In this document: positions 1 to 7,402 of the stretch, piece by piece | Numbering within the stretch: position 1 is the stretch's first letter | Layout: each line of letters opens with the position of its first letter | From: SURF-21 sp964510515 | GTDB taxonomy: Bacteria > Actinomycetota > Geothermincolia > Geothermincolales > RBG-13-55-18 | NCBI GenBank assembly: GCA_964510515.1 | Contig: CAZEAU010000044.1 | Coordinates: forward strand, 1-12,911 | DNA length: 12,911 nt | Direction of reading: 5' to 3' | Notes under the pieces: model-generated | What the model was told of the DNA's origin: nothing | The model's database searches: none | The model's input: the letters and a program-made list of their open reading frames with translations, nothing else | Translations under genes and position numbers: made by a program

Positions 1-257
1 ACGTGAACCCTTACCTTGGCGGGTGGGGATTTACAGAACCTTATGGGCTTAACCGAAGTAACGACACAGATCGTCACAACCCCCGAAAGGGTCCAGCTCC
101 GCTTCCATAAAAGGGCGCATAACCCATTTCTCGTCTCCACCGGTTTTGCCGATGCCGGAGTTCCCATATCCTGGCTCTGCGACAAGACCTTGCGACTGTC
201 GTTCAGATAGCCGTTATTCTGAAGGAAGATTCCCTGGATTTATGTGCGTGGTGTTAA
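1..257. other. Unassigned left-edge stretch
   Basis: I recognise nothing here. A plus-strand frame is open from an ATG at 16 to 210 (64 codons), and the minus strand is also open without a stop across roughly 1-210. Neither translation shows a motif I can name, and neither has a good ribosome binding site at a plausible start. Double-strand openness in GC-rich DNA is common by chance. The stretch lies beside a broken transposase, so decayed mobile DNA is possible, but that is inference. Confidence 0.3.
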
Positions 258-285
258 CTCAATAGACTAACCTCAATAGACTAAC
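258..285. repeat. 14-bp perfect tandem duplication
   Basis: CTCAATAGACTAAC occurs twice head to tail, at 258-271 and 272-285. It lies a dozen bases from the point (about 298) where the IS630-type transposase translation stops resembling its family. A short tandem duplication at a breakpoint fits slippage, a decayed element end, or an imprecise excision or deletion event. The sequence itself gives no function. Confidence 0.85.
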
Positions 286-297
286 GCGAGAACCCAG

Positions 298-432
298 GCA
301 GCGCATTACGCTTGAGCGCGCGCAGCCGAGGAGCCTTCCCGCTTCATTCAGGGACCTGCCTTCGCCCAAGAGATCGATGGCCTTCCTGTGCCTGTCTTCT
401 AATACTTCGGCAGCAGAACCTCCGGTGCGCAT
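298..432 (-). pseudogene. IS630-type transposase, N-terminal HTH fragment
   Basis: The minus strand starts with ATG at 432, preceded by a strong AAGGAGGTG ribosome binding site about 9 bases upstream. It encodes about 45 residues that read like the N-terminal helix-turn-helix of IS630/winged-helix transposases: a run of charged residues, AIDLLGEGRSLNEAGRLLGC, then SSVMR. Family proteins continue with a Trp/Arg-rich linker and a DDE catalytic domain. Here the resemblance ends near 298, and the frame stops at 259 after about 13 unrelated residues. The fragment keeps only part of the DNA-binding domain and cannot transpose. A longer upstream start (558) would have no ribosome binding site support. 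The family call rests on the HTH pattern alone. Confidence 0.6.
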
Positions 433-506
433 AATGGATGCCACCTCCTTGTATCTATTACTGCATACTATTGCAGAGGGGAATGATTGCGAGTCAATGT
501 GCTTGC

Positions 507-534
507 TTGACAACGTGAATAACCAATGATAGTT
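507..534 (+). promoter_or_regulatory. Possible promoter of the TetR gene
   Basis: A perfect TTGACA at 507-512 is followed after 16 bases by ATAGTT (529-534), a weak -10 match. The expected start would be near 541, some 45 bases before the GTG start. A small inverted repeat, CTGCA-6-TGCAG (461-476), lies further upstream and could be an old element end or an operator. Only the -35 hexamer is convincing. Confidence 0.3.
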
Positions 535-586
535 TGTGAGGCGCCGCTTACGAAACATATATATATACTAGCAGAAAGGATTTTCT

Positions 587-1195
587 GTGAGCATCGTACA
601 GAAGGCAAAGGAAAGATACGAGCAATATGAGCAGCAGCACCGCAGCATAATCCAGGCGGCGATAAAGGTATTCGCCGAGAAAAACTACGATGTAGGCACC
701 ATGGGCCTGGTCGCCGAAGAAGCGGGCATCTCCGAGGCGATGATCTACAAGCATTTCGACAGCAAGAAGCTTTTGTTTATCACCTGCTTCAAGGAGATCA
801 TCAGAGAGCTCATGGAGCGCTACCGGGAGTGCTACGAGCGCAACAGGGATGACCCGCTTCAATACCTGGAGGACAGCGCGGTGGTATATCTCGATTACAT
901 CAAGTCCTCGGAGGACGGCTCGAAATATTTCTCGCACCTGCTAAGCAGTACCTATGACCCCGAACTCAAGAAACCGTTCGTGGAGTATTTCAGGGCGAGC
1001 GTGGATACGGTACATAAGGCACTCGAAAAGGCCAAAGCGGCGGGAAACTTAGGGAAGAACGTGGATACGGAGTTGCTGGCTTGGGATTACGTCGGTCAGT
1101 ATTACAGCCTCATCGTCGCTAAAGAGGTGGGGATGAAAAAGATGTTGGACGAGGAAAGAATACGCACTTTCGTGCGGGCGATGTTGCAGAGATAG
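587..1195 (+). CDS. TetR/AcrR-family transcriptional regulator
   Basis: A 202-residue protein, normal for TetR repressors. It starts at GTG 587, with AGAAAGGA at 573-580 spaced 6 bases away. Residues ~18-65 form the TetR DNA-binding domain: helix 1 with IIQAAIKVFAEKNYD, then the helix-turn-helix GLVAEEAGISEAMIYKHFDSKKLLF. The remainder is helical and variable and should be the ligand-binding, dimerisation domain. Such proteins usually bind palindromes in their own or a neighbouring promoter and release them on binding a metabolite. In acyl-CoA catabolic clusters the ligand is often a pathway acyl-CoA. The gene lies just upstream of the catabolic genes, in the same direction, with a nest of inverted repeats between them, so it probably controls that operon. 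The ligand is unknown. Confidence 0.93.
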   Translation: MSIVQKAKERYEQYEQQHRSIIQAAIKVFAEKNYDVGTMGLVAEEAGISEAMIYKHFDSKKLLFITCFKEIIRELMERYRECYERNRDDPLQYLEDSAVVYLDYIKSSEDGSKYFSHLLSSTYDPELKKPFVEYFRASVDTVHKALEKAKAAGNLGKNVDTELLAWDYVGQYYSLIVAKEVGMKKMLDEERIRTFVRAMLQR

Positions 1196-1262
1196 ACGGC
1201 CGGCTTACGGATACGAAGGGGGGGTAACGGCTACGGAGAGGGCAATTCTTTTTATCCAACCA

Positions 1263-1297
1263 TAAGTTATCACTTACAAAATGTAATTAACTACATT
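1263..1297. promoter_or_regulatory. Probable TetR operator region: three chained inverted repeats
   Basis: In the 130-bp gap between the regulator and the amidohydrolase, three inverted repeats overlap or touch. They are TAAGT-4-ACTTA (1263-1276), the perfect TTACA-AAA-TGTAA (1274-1286), and ATGTAATTAACTACAT (1281-1296), which matches its own reverse complement at 14 of 16 positions and gains an A/T pair on the outside. The region is AT-rich against a GC-rich background and ends about 30 bases before the amidohydrolase start, where a repressor would block transcription. TetR dimers bind 15-30-bp palindromes. I do not see clean -35/-10 hexamers, so the exact promoter is not called. Confidence 0.6.
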
Positions 1298-1325
1298 ATC
1301 CATGACACGAAAGGGGGAGAAAGAG

Positions 1326-2249
1326 ATGGTCGTCGATTGCCATGTGCACATCTGGATGCCGGGGATGGTGCCCCCTGCATACGAGGAGGGATGCATACGC
1401 ACTATGATCATGGCGGCAGGCAGGGCCTTGGGGCAGAAGTTCACCTACGAACAAGGCAAGGAGATGCTCTACCCCATGCTTCTGGACGAGAAGGGAGAGA
1501 AGTACCTTGCCCACATGGACGAGGCAGGTATCGACAAGGCGGTACTCTTCGGCGTGGACTTCGGCGAGGAGTTAGGGGAACCCGAGATCCCCATCTTCGA
1601 GATGAACCGCATGTACGCGGAACTGTGCAAGGCACACCCCGATCGGTTCGTTGCCCTCTGCGCCATCGACCCGCGTCGCAAAGGCTCTATGGACCACATT
1701 GTGCAGTGCATCGAGGAATGGGAGATGAGGGGGATCAAACTCCATCCCTCCGCCGGCTTCAACCCCATGGACCCGGTGATGTACCCAGTGTACGAAAAAT
1801 GTGCGGAGTGGGACCTGCCCCTTCTCATACACTCCGGGGCACAACCCGCGGCGCCTGTGGTGTTGGAGACGGCTCGTCCGGTGTGGATCGCGGAGGCGGC
1901 CAGTAAGTTCCCTGATACCAAGTTCATCGCCGCCCATTTCGGTATGGATTGGTGGCCCGAGGCCATCATGTTCGGCAGACTGCTCCCCAACCTTTACTTC
2001 GATTGCTCCTACTGGCAGTTTCTCTTTGGCATGCACGCAGAAGAATACTACACGCTGCTGCGTAGGTTCATCGACGACTGTGGGGTAGAAAAAATCCTGT
2101 GGGGGACGGACACCCCTCTTCCCAACGTACTCATGCCGCCGAAGGAATGGCTGGATGTTCACACCAACCCCAGAGTGGAGATCGCCTTTAGCCCCGAGGA
2201 GATTGAGATCATCACCGAGAGCAACTCCACTGAGCTCTTCAAGCTCTAG
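1326..2249 (+). CDS. Amidohydrolase-family (ACMSD-like, COG2159) metal-dependent hydrolase or decarboxylase
   Basis: A 307-residue TIM-barrel protein of the amidohydrolase 2 group, which includes ACMS decarboxylase, gamma-resorcylate decarboxylase and pyrone or oxo-acid hydrolases. Metal-site signatures are visible: DCHVH at the N-terminus (H6, H8), GIKLHP (138-141), LIHSG (H169), AAHFG (H204) and WGTDTPLP (D262). I chose ATG 1326 over the in-frame ATG 1302 because AAGGGGGA (1311-1318) lies 7 bases before 1326, whereas 1302 has no ribosome binding site. It is the first gene after the operator and is followed 23 bases later by the MaoC-type genes. Members cleave C-C or C-N/C-O bonds in cyclic or oxo-acid substrates without a CoA moiety, so it may act on the free acid or on a ring-cleavage product. 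The reaction cannot be assigned. Confidence 0.88.
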   Translation: MVVDCHVHIWMPGMVPPAYEEGCIRTMIMAAGRALGQKFTYEQGKEMLYPMLLDEKGEKYLAHMDEAGIDKAVLFGVDFGEELGEPEIPIFEMNRMYAELCKAHPDRFVALCAIDPRRKGSMDHIVQCIEEWEMRGIKLHPSAGFNPMDPVMYPVYEKCAEWDLPLLIHSGAQPAAPVVLETARPVWIAEAASKFPDTKFIAAHFGMDWWPEAIMFGRLLPNLYFDCSYWQFLFGMHAEEYYTLLRRFIDDCGVEKILWGTDTPLPNVLMPPKEWLDVHTNPRVEIAFSPEEIEIITESNSTELFKL

Positions 2250-2272
2250 TGGCAGAAGAGAGAGGTACAAGC

Positions 2273-2740
2273 ATGGTCAACGAAGCTGTGGTGGGTATGG
2301 AGTTCCCGCCCTTCGAGTTACCTATCGAGAAGGGCAAGATCAAAGAGTTCGCGAGATCCCTGGGGGATAAGAACCCTCTTTACACTGATGAAGAACTGGC
2401 GAAAAGCATCGGTTTCAGGTCTATCCCCGCTCCGCCCACCTTCACTGCGACCTTTCTGCACCACGTGCCCGACGAGAATTTCCTCCTCAACATGATGCAG
2501 AAGATAGGCATCAATGTAGCCACAAGCGTGCACGGAGAGTCGGAGTTCGAGTACCTCGCGCCCATCTGTGCTGGAGATGTGTTGATGGTGAGGATCAGGG
2601 TTAAGGACTACTACCAGAAGGGAGGCAAGCGCGGCGGGAAGATGAACTTTATCACCGTCGAATCTACCTACACCAACCAGGTCGGCGAGCTGGTGCAGAA
2701 GGATCGCATGCTCTTTATCGAACGCGAGTCAACGGCTTGA
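2273..2740 (+). CDS. MaoC-like dehydratase, FAS1-type N-terminal hotdog (non-catalytic lobe)
   Basis: A 155-residue single-hotdog protein. The motif GDKNPLYTDE (31-40) followed by APPTF matches the MaoC N-terminal/FAS1 dehydratase-like family. In catalytic R-specific hydratases this position reads GDxNPxH; here the His is Tyr (Y37), as in structural lobes that pair with an active partner. The next gene encodes a small MaoC protein with the intact Asp/His pair, so a heterodimeric enoyl-CoA hydratase like ChsH1-ChsH2 of steroid degradation is likely. I chose ATG 2273, preceded by GAGAGAGG, over the GTG at 2249 that overlaps the previous stop. The gap to the next start is only 12 bases. Pairing with the neighbour is inference. 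Confidence 0.85.
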   Translation: MVNEAVVGMEFPPFELPIEKGKIKEFARSLGDKNPLYTDEELAKSIGFRSIPAPPTFTATFLHHVPDENFLLNMMQKIGINVATSVHGESEFEYLAPICAGDVLMVRIRVKDYYQKGGKRGGKMNFITVESTYTNQVGELVQKDRMLFIERESTA

Positions 2741-2752
2741 AGGGCGATGCAT

Positions 2753-3184
2753 ATGACAGAGAATATACTCTATTTTGAGGACGTGGCTGAGGGAGATGAG
2801 TCCCCAGAGCTCTCCCTGGAGGTAACCCGCACCCACATCGTGAAATATGCGGGAGCGGGCGGGGACTTCAATCCCATCCATACCGACGAGGCCTTTGCCA
2901 CCTCCATCGGCCTGCCCTCCGTCTTCGCCATGGGCTTGATGCAGGGCGGCTTCCTTGCTCGTGTCCTTACCGACTGGGTGGGCGTTGGAAACATCAGGTC
3001 GTACAAAATCCGCTTCACCGGACAGGTGTGGCCAGGAGAGACCATCATCTGCAAGGGAAAGATCGCGAGCAAGTACGAAAAGGAAGGGGAGCGACTCATC
3101 GACTGCGAGCTCTCGGTGACTAACCAGAACGGTGACAGCAAGATAAACGGGATAGCCGTGGTTGCCCTGCCCTCGAAGGAGTGA
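2753..3184 (+). CDS. MaoC-family (R)-specific enoyl-CoA hydratase, catalytic subunit
   Basis: A 143-residue single-hotdog protein with the hydratase motif AGGDFNPIHTDEAFA near the N-terminus. Asp38, Asn40 and His43 are the residues that position and activate water for addition to a trans-2-enoyl-CoA. The length equals one hotdog domain, so it needs a partner or a homo-oligomer to build a full acyl-CoA tunnel. The preceding gene supplies a non-catalytic lobe. There are two in-frame ATGs, 2747 and 2753; the AAGGG at 2740-2744 gives normal spacing (8) only for 2753. The acyl-CoA dehydrogenase follows after 3 bases, which suggests translational coupling and consecutive pathway steps (dehydrogenation, then hydration). 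Confidence 0.9.
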   Translation: MTENILYFEDVAEGDESPELSLEVTRTHIVKYAGAGGDFNPIHTDEAFATSIGLPSVFAMGLMQGGFLARVLTDWVGVGNIRSYKIRFTGQVWPGETIICKGKIASKYEKEGERLIDCELSVTNQNGDSKINGIAVVALPSKE

Positions 3185-3187
3185 GAC

Positions 3188-4333
3188 ATGGACTTCGATT
3201 TCACAGACGAACAGAAGGCTCTTGCGAAATCGGTGCAGGAGTTCGCGGAAAAGGAGATAGCCCCTGGGGCGCGGGATAGGGAGCAGACGGCAGAGTTCCC
3301 CCACGATATATGGAAGAAGATGGCCGATTTTGGGCTGCTGGGCCTCCCCGTTCCGGAGGAATACGGCGGTGGCGGCGCAGATGCCGTAACTACCACGCTG
3401 GCAAATGAGGTCTTCGCCCGGCACTGCCGGGACTTCGACCTCATGATCGAGTGGGGATCGCACACCATGATCTGTGCCATGCCCATAGTTGTGCTGGGGA
3501 ACAAGAAGCAGAAGCGGAAGTATTTACCGGGCCTATGCGAGGGAACCCGCATCGGTGCTTTTGCACTCACTGAACCGGAGGGGGGCTCAGATGCCACCGC
3601 CATGAAGAGCAAGGCGGTGCGGGACGGCGACTACTATGTGCTCAACGGCAACAAGATCTACATCTCCAATGCACCCTACGCCGATACCTTCGTCACCTTT
3701 GCCAAGACCATTGGTGAGGATGGCAGCGAGGGCATCTCCTCATTTATCGTCGAGAGCGACTTCTCGGGCTTCGTGCGCGGCAAACCGTTGCGCCTGTATA
3801 TGCCTTCTGTCGGCTCCGACGTGGGAGAAATAGCCTTCGATGACTGCCGTGTACCGGCGGAAAACCTCCTTGGAGCGGAGGGACAGGGCTTCTACGCCAT
3901 GCTTACCTCCTTGGGGTGGGAGAGGCTGGCTTTTGCCGGTTTTTTGGGCGCTATGGCCTGCAACCTGGACGACTGCATTGCCTATGCCAAGGAGCGGCAA
4001 GCCTTCGGCAGGGCCATCTCCAGGTTCCAGCTCATCCAGGCTAAGCTAGCAGACATGGCGGTGGACCTGGAGGCGGCGCGCCTGCTCACCTACAAGCTGG
4101 CATGGATGTTCGATACCGGGAAGGTCATCCACTTGCAGGCAGCCATCGCCAAACTCTTCACAACCGAGGCAGCACTGCGCAACGCGCTGGAGGCTATCCA
4201 GGTCTTCGGGGGATACGGGTGCATGACAGATGAATACGTAGGCCGCACCCTATGGCCGGCAAAGGCTTCGCTCATCGGCGGAGGAACCTCGGAAATACAG
4301 CGTATCTTCATCGCCAGGACGTTGTTGCGCTGA
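3188..4333 (+). CDS. Acyl-CoA dehydrogenase, base at the IVD/LCAD-type position
   Basis: A 381-residue flavoprotein of the acyl-CoA dehydrogenase family, full length, starting at ATG 3188 with AAGGAG 6 bases upstream. The order is N-terminal helical domain, middle beta domain with FALTEPEGGSDA (125-136), and C-terminal helical domain with QVFGGYGCMTDEY (338-350) and GGGTSEIQRIFIAR. It oxidises an acyl-CoA to the 2-enoyl-CoA and passes electrons to ETF; no ETF genes are in view. The usual catalytic Glu of the YEGT motif (MCAD E376) is Gly365 here. Instead Glu245 in SLGWERLAFAG lies where isovaleryl-CoA dehydrogenase has its base (IVD E254, DLERLVLAG). This points to a branched or bulky acyl substrate. 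It is monocistronic-like in form, with no sign of the alpha2beta2 ChsE-type split. Confidence 0.95.
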   Translation: MDFDFTDEQKALAKSVQEFAEKEIAPGARDREQTAEFPHDIWKKMADFGLLGLPVPEEYGGGGADAVTTTLANEVFARHCRDFDLMIEWGSHTMICAMPIVVLGNKKQKRKYLPGLCEGTRIGAFALTEPEGGSDATAMKSKAVRDGDYYVLNGNKIYISNAPYADTFVTFAKTIGEDGSEGISSFIVESDFSGFVRGKPLRLYMPSVGSDVGEIAFDDCRVPAENLLGAEGQGFYAMLTSLGWERLAFAGFLGAMACNLDDCIAYAKERQAFGRAISRFQLIQAKLADMAVDLEAARLLTYKLAWMFDTGKVIHLQAAIAKLFTTEAALRNALEAIQVFGGYGCMTDEYVGRTLWPAKASLIGGGTSEIQRIFIARTLLR

Positions 4334-4411
4334 ATATGAAGAGATGCGAGATCGACAACGGAGGGCATCAGGAGGGTTGCCCCCGCGCTAGTAGAGAGGG
4401 GTGAGCGGACC

Positions 4412-5959
4412 ATGGGTATGTGGAACATCATGAAGAGGGGGTTCATGTACCATCCCGGGCGGGAGTGTGTAATCTTCGGTGAACAGAGGGTGACCTACAG
4501 GGAATTCGAGGCGCGCCTTAACAAGTTGGTTAACATGCTTTACGGCTTGGGCCTCGAGAAAGGAGACCGCGTTTCGGTGCTCTCCGAGAACTCCATGACC
4601 GCCGCCGAGGCCATGATCGGTATAGAAAAGAGCGGTATGATTTGGGCACCGCTCAACTTCCGCCATGTCCCGGCAGAACATGCCTACCACCTCAACAATG
4701 CCGGCGCGAAGGCTGTGATCATGCAGCAGCAGTTTGCAGAGGGCATCGCTACAGTGCGGGACGAGCTGGAAACTGTGGAGTACTTTATCGTAGACGGCGA
4801 GGGGTTCGATAACATGCACTCCTACGAAGGCCTCATGGGCAAAGCAAGCGATAAGGCGACCGCCATCGACATAGAAGAGGATGACCCGGTGGCCCTTATG
4901 TATACTTCGGGCACAACGGGAAAAGCCAAGGGAGTGTTGCACACACACAAGAGCTTCGGGGCTCTAGCCACCTTCACTGCTATCGAACTGGGGATACAGG
5001 ATAGTGACGTGGCCATCTACTTGGCCCCTATCAACCACGGTGCAGGCATCTTGCTGCCGCCCCATCTCATGGCTGGGGCACCCAACATACTCATTGCCCA
5101 TCTGGATGTGGACCATATCCTCGACGTCATCCAGAAGGAAAAGGTGACCACCATGTGGCTGGCTCCGACCATCATCTACTTCCTTCTTGCCTATCCTGGC
5201 CGAACGAATTTCGACTTATCCAGCCTGAAGAGCCTGCCTTACAGCTCCGCGCCCATCGCGGTAGAGAAGCTTAAGGAAGCTCTGGATACCTTCGGTACCA
5301 TCTTCGCCCAAGCTTACGGGTTGGTGGAGTGCCCGGTAATCTCCATGCTTTCCCGTAGTGACCATATAGTTGGAGGAAGTGAGGAGCAGTCCAAGCGCCT
5401 GGGCTCGGCTGGCCGCGAAATCATCTATACCAAGGTGCGAGTGGTTGACGATGACGATAACGCCCTGCCTCCGGGTGAAATGGGAGAGATCATCGTTAAT
5501 AGTCCCCTGGTGATGAAGGAGTACTGGCGTGATCCTGAGGCAACGGCGCAGTCTCTCAGGGGGGGGTGGCTTTATACAGGAGACGTCGGTTATATGGACG
5601 AAGGGGGATACATCTTCATTGCCGACCGCCTCAAGGACATGATCATCACCGGGGGATACAACGTGTATCCCAAGGAAGTCGAGAACGTTATTTTCAAACA
5701 CGAGGCGGTCTTCGAGGCGGCGGTCATCGGCGTGCCAGACGAGACATGGGGGGAAACGGTAAAGGCCTTCGTGGCGCTCAAGCCGGGCATGCAGGCGACG
5801 GAAGATGAGATCATCGCCCTTTGCAAAGATAACCTCGCTTCTTATAAAAAACCCAAAACAGTGGAGTTCATGGAAGCCTTGCCCAAGAACATGGCGGGTA
5901 AGATTCTCAAGACAGCGCTGCGCGCCCCCTACTGGGAAGGCAAGGAGCGCCAAGTGTAA
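4412..5959 (+). CDS. AMP-forming acyl-CoA synthetase (long/medium-chain or alicyclic acid-CoA ligase)
   Basis: A 515-residue adenylate-forming enzyme that activates a free carboxylic acid with ATP and CoA. Motifs are complete: phosphate loop YTSGTTGKAKG (164-174), AYGLVE (301-306) where most members have YGxTE, YTGD (388-391), the hinge region IADRLKDMIITGGYNVYPKEVE (403-424), and the C-terminal adenylation lysine in NMAGKILK (K497). The start is ATG 4412 behind GAGAGGGGTGAG; ATG 4418 is a possible alternative. A 78-base gap separates it from the dehydrogenase with no clear promoter or terminator, so I keep it in the same operon. It is probably the entry step of the pathway, loading the substrate that the dehydrogenase and hydratase then process. 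The chain or ring type is not decidable from sequence. Confidence 0.94.
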   Translation: MGMWNIMKRGFMYHPGRECVIFGEQRVTYREFEARLNKLVNMLYGLGLEKGDRVSVLSENSMTAAEAMIGIEKSGMIWAPLNFRHVPAEHAYHLNNAGAKAVIMQQQFAEGIATVRDELETVEYFIVDGEGFDNMHSYEGLMGKASDKATAIDIEEDDPVALMYTSGTTGKAKGVLHTHKSFGALATFTAIELGIQDSDVAIYLAPINHGAGILLPPHLMAGAPNILIAHLDVDHILDVIQKEKVTTMWLAPTIIYFLLAYPGRTNFDLSSLKSLPYSSAPIAVEKLKEALDTFGTIFAQAYGLVECPVISMLSRSDHIVGGSEEQSKRLGSAGREIIYTKVRVVDDDDNALPPGEMGEIIVNSPLVMKEYWRDPEATAQSLRGGWLYTGDVGYMDEGGYIFIADRLKDMIITGGYNVYPKEVENVIFKHEAVFEAAVIGVPDETWGETVKAFVALKPGMQATEDEIIALCKDNLASYKKPKTVEFMEALPKNMAGKILKTALRAPYWEGKERQV

Positions 5960-5992
5960 CTGTACGTTATCGTGCAGGTGAAAGGAGAAATA

Positions 5993-7285
5993 ATGGGCAA
6001 GCACGACGCGCTATTCGCGCCCATGGTACTCAAGAACGTGGAACTCAAGAACCGGGTCGCCATGGCTCCAATGAACGTATGTTTCACTGGCCCCAACCAC
6101 AGCGTCAGCAAGCAGCAGATGGCCTACTACGCCGCCAGGGCAATGGGGGGAGTGGGACTGATTGTGATCGAGGCGGTGATTGCCACCACACACGAGACGG
6201 TGAAGACCTACGAGGCGCACAACAATCTCGTGCTGGTCTATCCGTCCCATGCGGCGGAACATTCCGAGCTTGTGGAGACCATACATATCCATGGTGCAAA
6301 GGTCGTGTGCCAGATCGCCCCGGGGGCGGGCCGCCAAGGAAGCTCAGAGTATACAGGCATACTGCCCGTAGCGCCCTCTTCCATACCTTGGGTGCCCCAG
6401 GAAGAAATGATGCCTAAAGGCGTGAAGCTGGAGGACATGGTAAAAATGATGAGTCTCCTGGGGGGATCGTCAACGCTCATCCCAGAGGTTCCCCGTGAGC
6501 TACACAAGGACGAGATCGCGATCCTAGCGGAGGATATGGGGAAGTCGGCGCGGCTGGCGAGGATAGCCGGGTACGACGGGGTCGAGCTCCACGCACCACA
6601 TGGCTACCTGTTGCACGAGTTCCTCTCGCCCCGCTCCAACGTGCGCACCGACGAGTACGGCGGCTCACTTGAGAACCGCGCTCGCTTCATGTGTGAGTGC
6701 GTTGCCCACATCCGACAAGCGGTGGGTGACGATTATTTGGTGACGGTGAGAATCAGTGCCGACGAGCACCAGGAGGACGGTTTCCACATCGAGGACACAA
6801 TCGAGTTCGCTAATCTGGCCCTTAGGGCGGGCGCGGACGGCATTCATCTCTCTGACGGCAGTTACGAGTCTATGCGTTACTTCCTGCCGGATGTCGATGG
6901 GCAGGTGGTGGAAGAATCCGGGGTCATCAAGAGCGGAATCAGGAGGGGGATGGGACAGGATTATCCGGTAATCTGTCCCTCGGTGCACGATCCCGACCTG
7001 GCGGCCGAGACGGTGGCGGCGGGCAAGGCAGACATCATCTCCCAAGGCCGTGCCCTCATCGCCGACCCGGAGTGGCCCAACAAAGTCAGGGAGGGGAGGG
7101 TGAAAGATATAGTCAAGTGCTCCCGCTGCAACAAGGGTTGCATCCAACGCTTTGTCCTCGGCTTGCCTTCGCGATGCGTGAATAATCCCGAGATGGGCCA
7201 GGAGCAGTACATAAAGAGATATAACACCCGGCCCCTGCTTCCTTCGAAGCAAAGGGCATGGAAGATACCAAAAGAGATAATCTGA
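5993..7285 (+). CDS. NADH:flavin oxidoreductase / 2,4-dienoyl-CoA reductase-like, Fe-S barrel only
   Basis: A 430-residue Old Yellow Enzyme-type FMN TIM barrel (LFAPMVLKNVELKNRVAMAPM at the start; VELHAPHGYLLHEFLSPRSN at 197-216 with His200, His203 and Tyr205). It is followed by Cys376-x2-Cys379-x3-Cys383-x11-Cys395, exactly the 4Fe-4S spacing of FadH and trimethylamine dehydrogenase. Such proteins normally run to about 640-680 residues, with a C-terminal FAD/NAD(P)H domain opening with a GGGPAG motif. This one stops about 35 residues after the last Cys, where that domain would start, and the next 117 bases carry no such sequence. It may take electrons from a separate partner, or it may be a C-terminal deletion. 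ATG 5993, with AAAGGAGA just upstream, is preferred over GTG 5972. Likely role: reduction of a dienoyl-CoA or enone intermediate, as in the bai bile-acid operon oxidoreductases. Confidence 0.9.
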   Translation: MGKHDALFAPMVLKNVELKNRVAMAPMNVCFTGPNHSVSKQQMAYYAARAMGGVGLIVIEAVIATTHETVKTYEAHNNLVLVYPSHAAEHSELVETIHIHGAKVVCQIAPGAGRQGSSEYTGILPVAPSSIPWVPQEEMMPKGVKLEDMVKMMSLLGGSSTLIPEVPRELHKDEIAILAEDMGKSARLARIAGYDGVELHAPHGYLLHEFLSPRSNVRTDEYGGSLENRARFMCECVAHIRQAVGDDYLVTVRISADEHQEDGFHIEDTIEFANLALRAGADGIHLSDGSYESMRYFLPDVDGQVVEESGVIKSGIRRGMGQDYPVICPSVHDPDLAAETVAAGKADIISQGRALIADPEWPNKVREGRVKDIVKCSRCNKGCIQRFVLGLPSRCVNNPEMGQEQYIKRYNTRPLLPSKQRAWKIPKEII

Positions 7286-7402
7286 GAAGCAGGACGGCCA
7301 GCCTACACAATTGCAACAAGGCAAGCAGACTAACTCAGAAGGGGCACATAATAGCTGCAACCATAATAAATCGGATCTAATAGCGAAAGGAGCTCTGGGG
7401 TT
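7286..7402. other. 117-bp intergenic gap, no confident site
   Basis: The gap separates the oxidoreductase from the thiolase gene. CATAAT occurs twice (7347-7352 and 7362-7367) in an AT-rich stretch, which could serve as a -10 element for the last two genes, but neither copy has a good -35 hexamer at the right distance. No terminator hairpin with a T run is visible. The gap would suit an internal promoter or the scar of a deletion that removed the oxidoreductase's C-terminal domain. Confidence 0.3.

Noticed and set aside
16..210. 64-codon plus-strand frame at the left edge as a gene
   Set aside because: No ribosome binding site, no recognisable motif, and the opposite strand is equally open.
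1196..1262. Rho-independent terminator after the TetR gene
   Set aside because: There is a short T run (CTTTTT) but no stable GC hairpin immediately before it.
2249..2272. Overlapping GTG start for the first MaoC-like gene
   Set aside because: ATG 2273 has a GAGAGAGG site at normal spacing and the preceding eight codons do not resemble the family.
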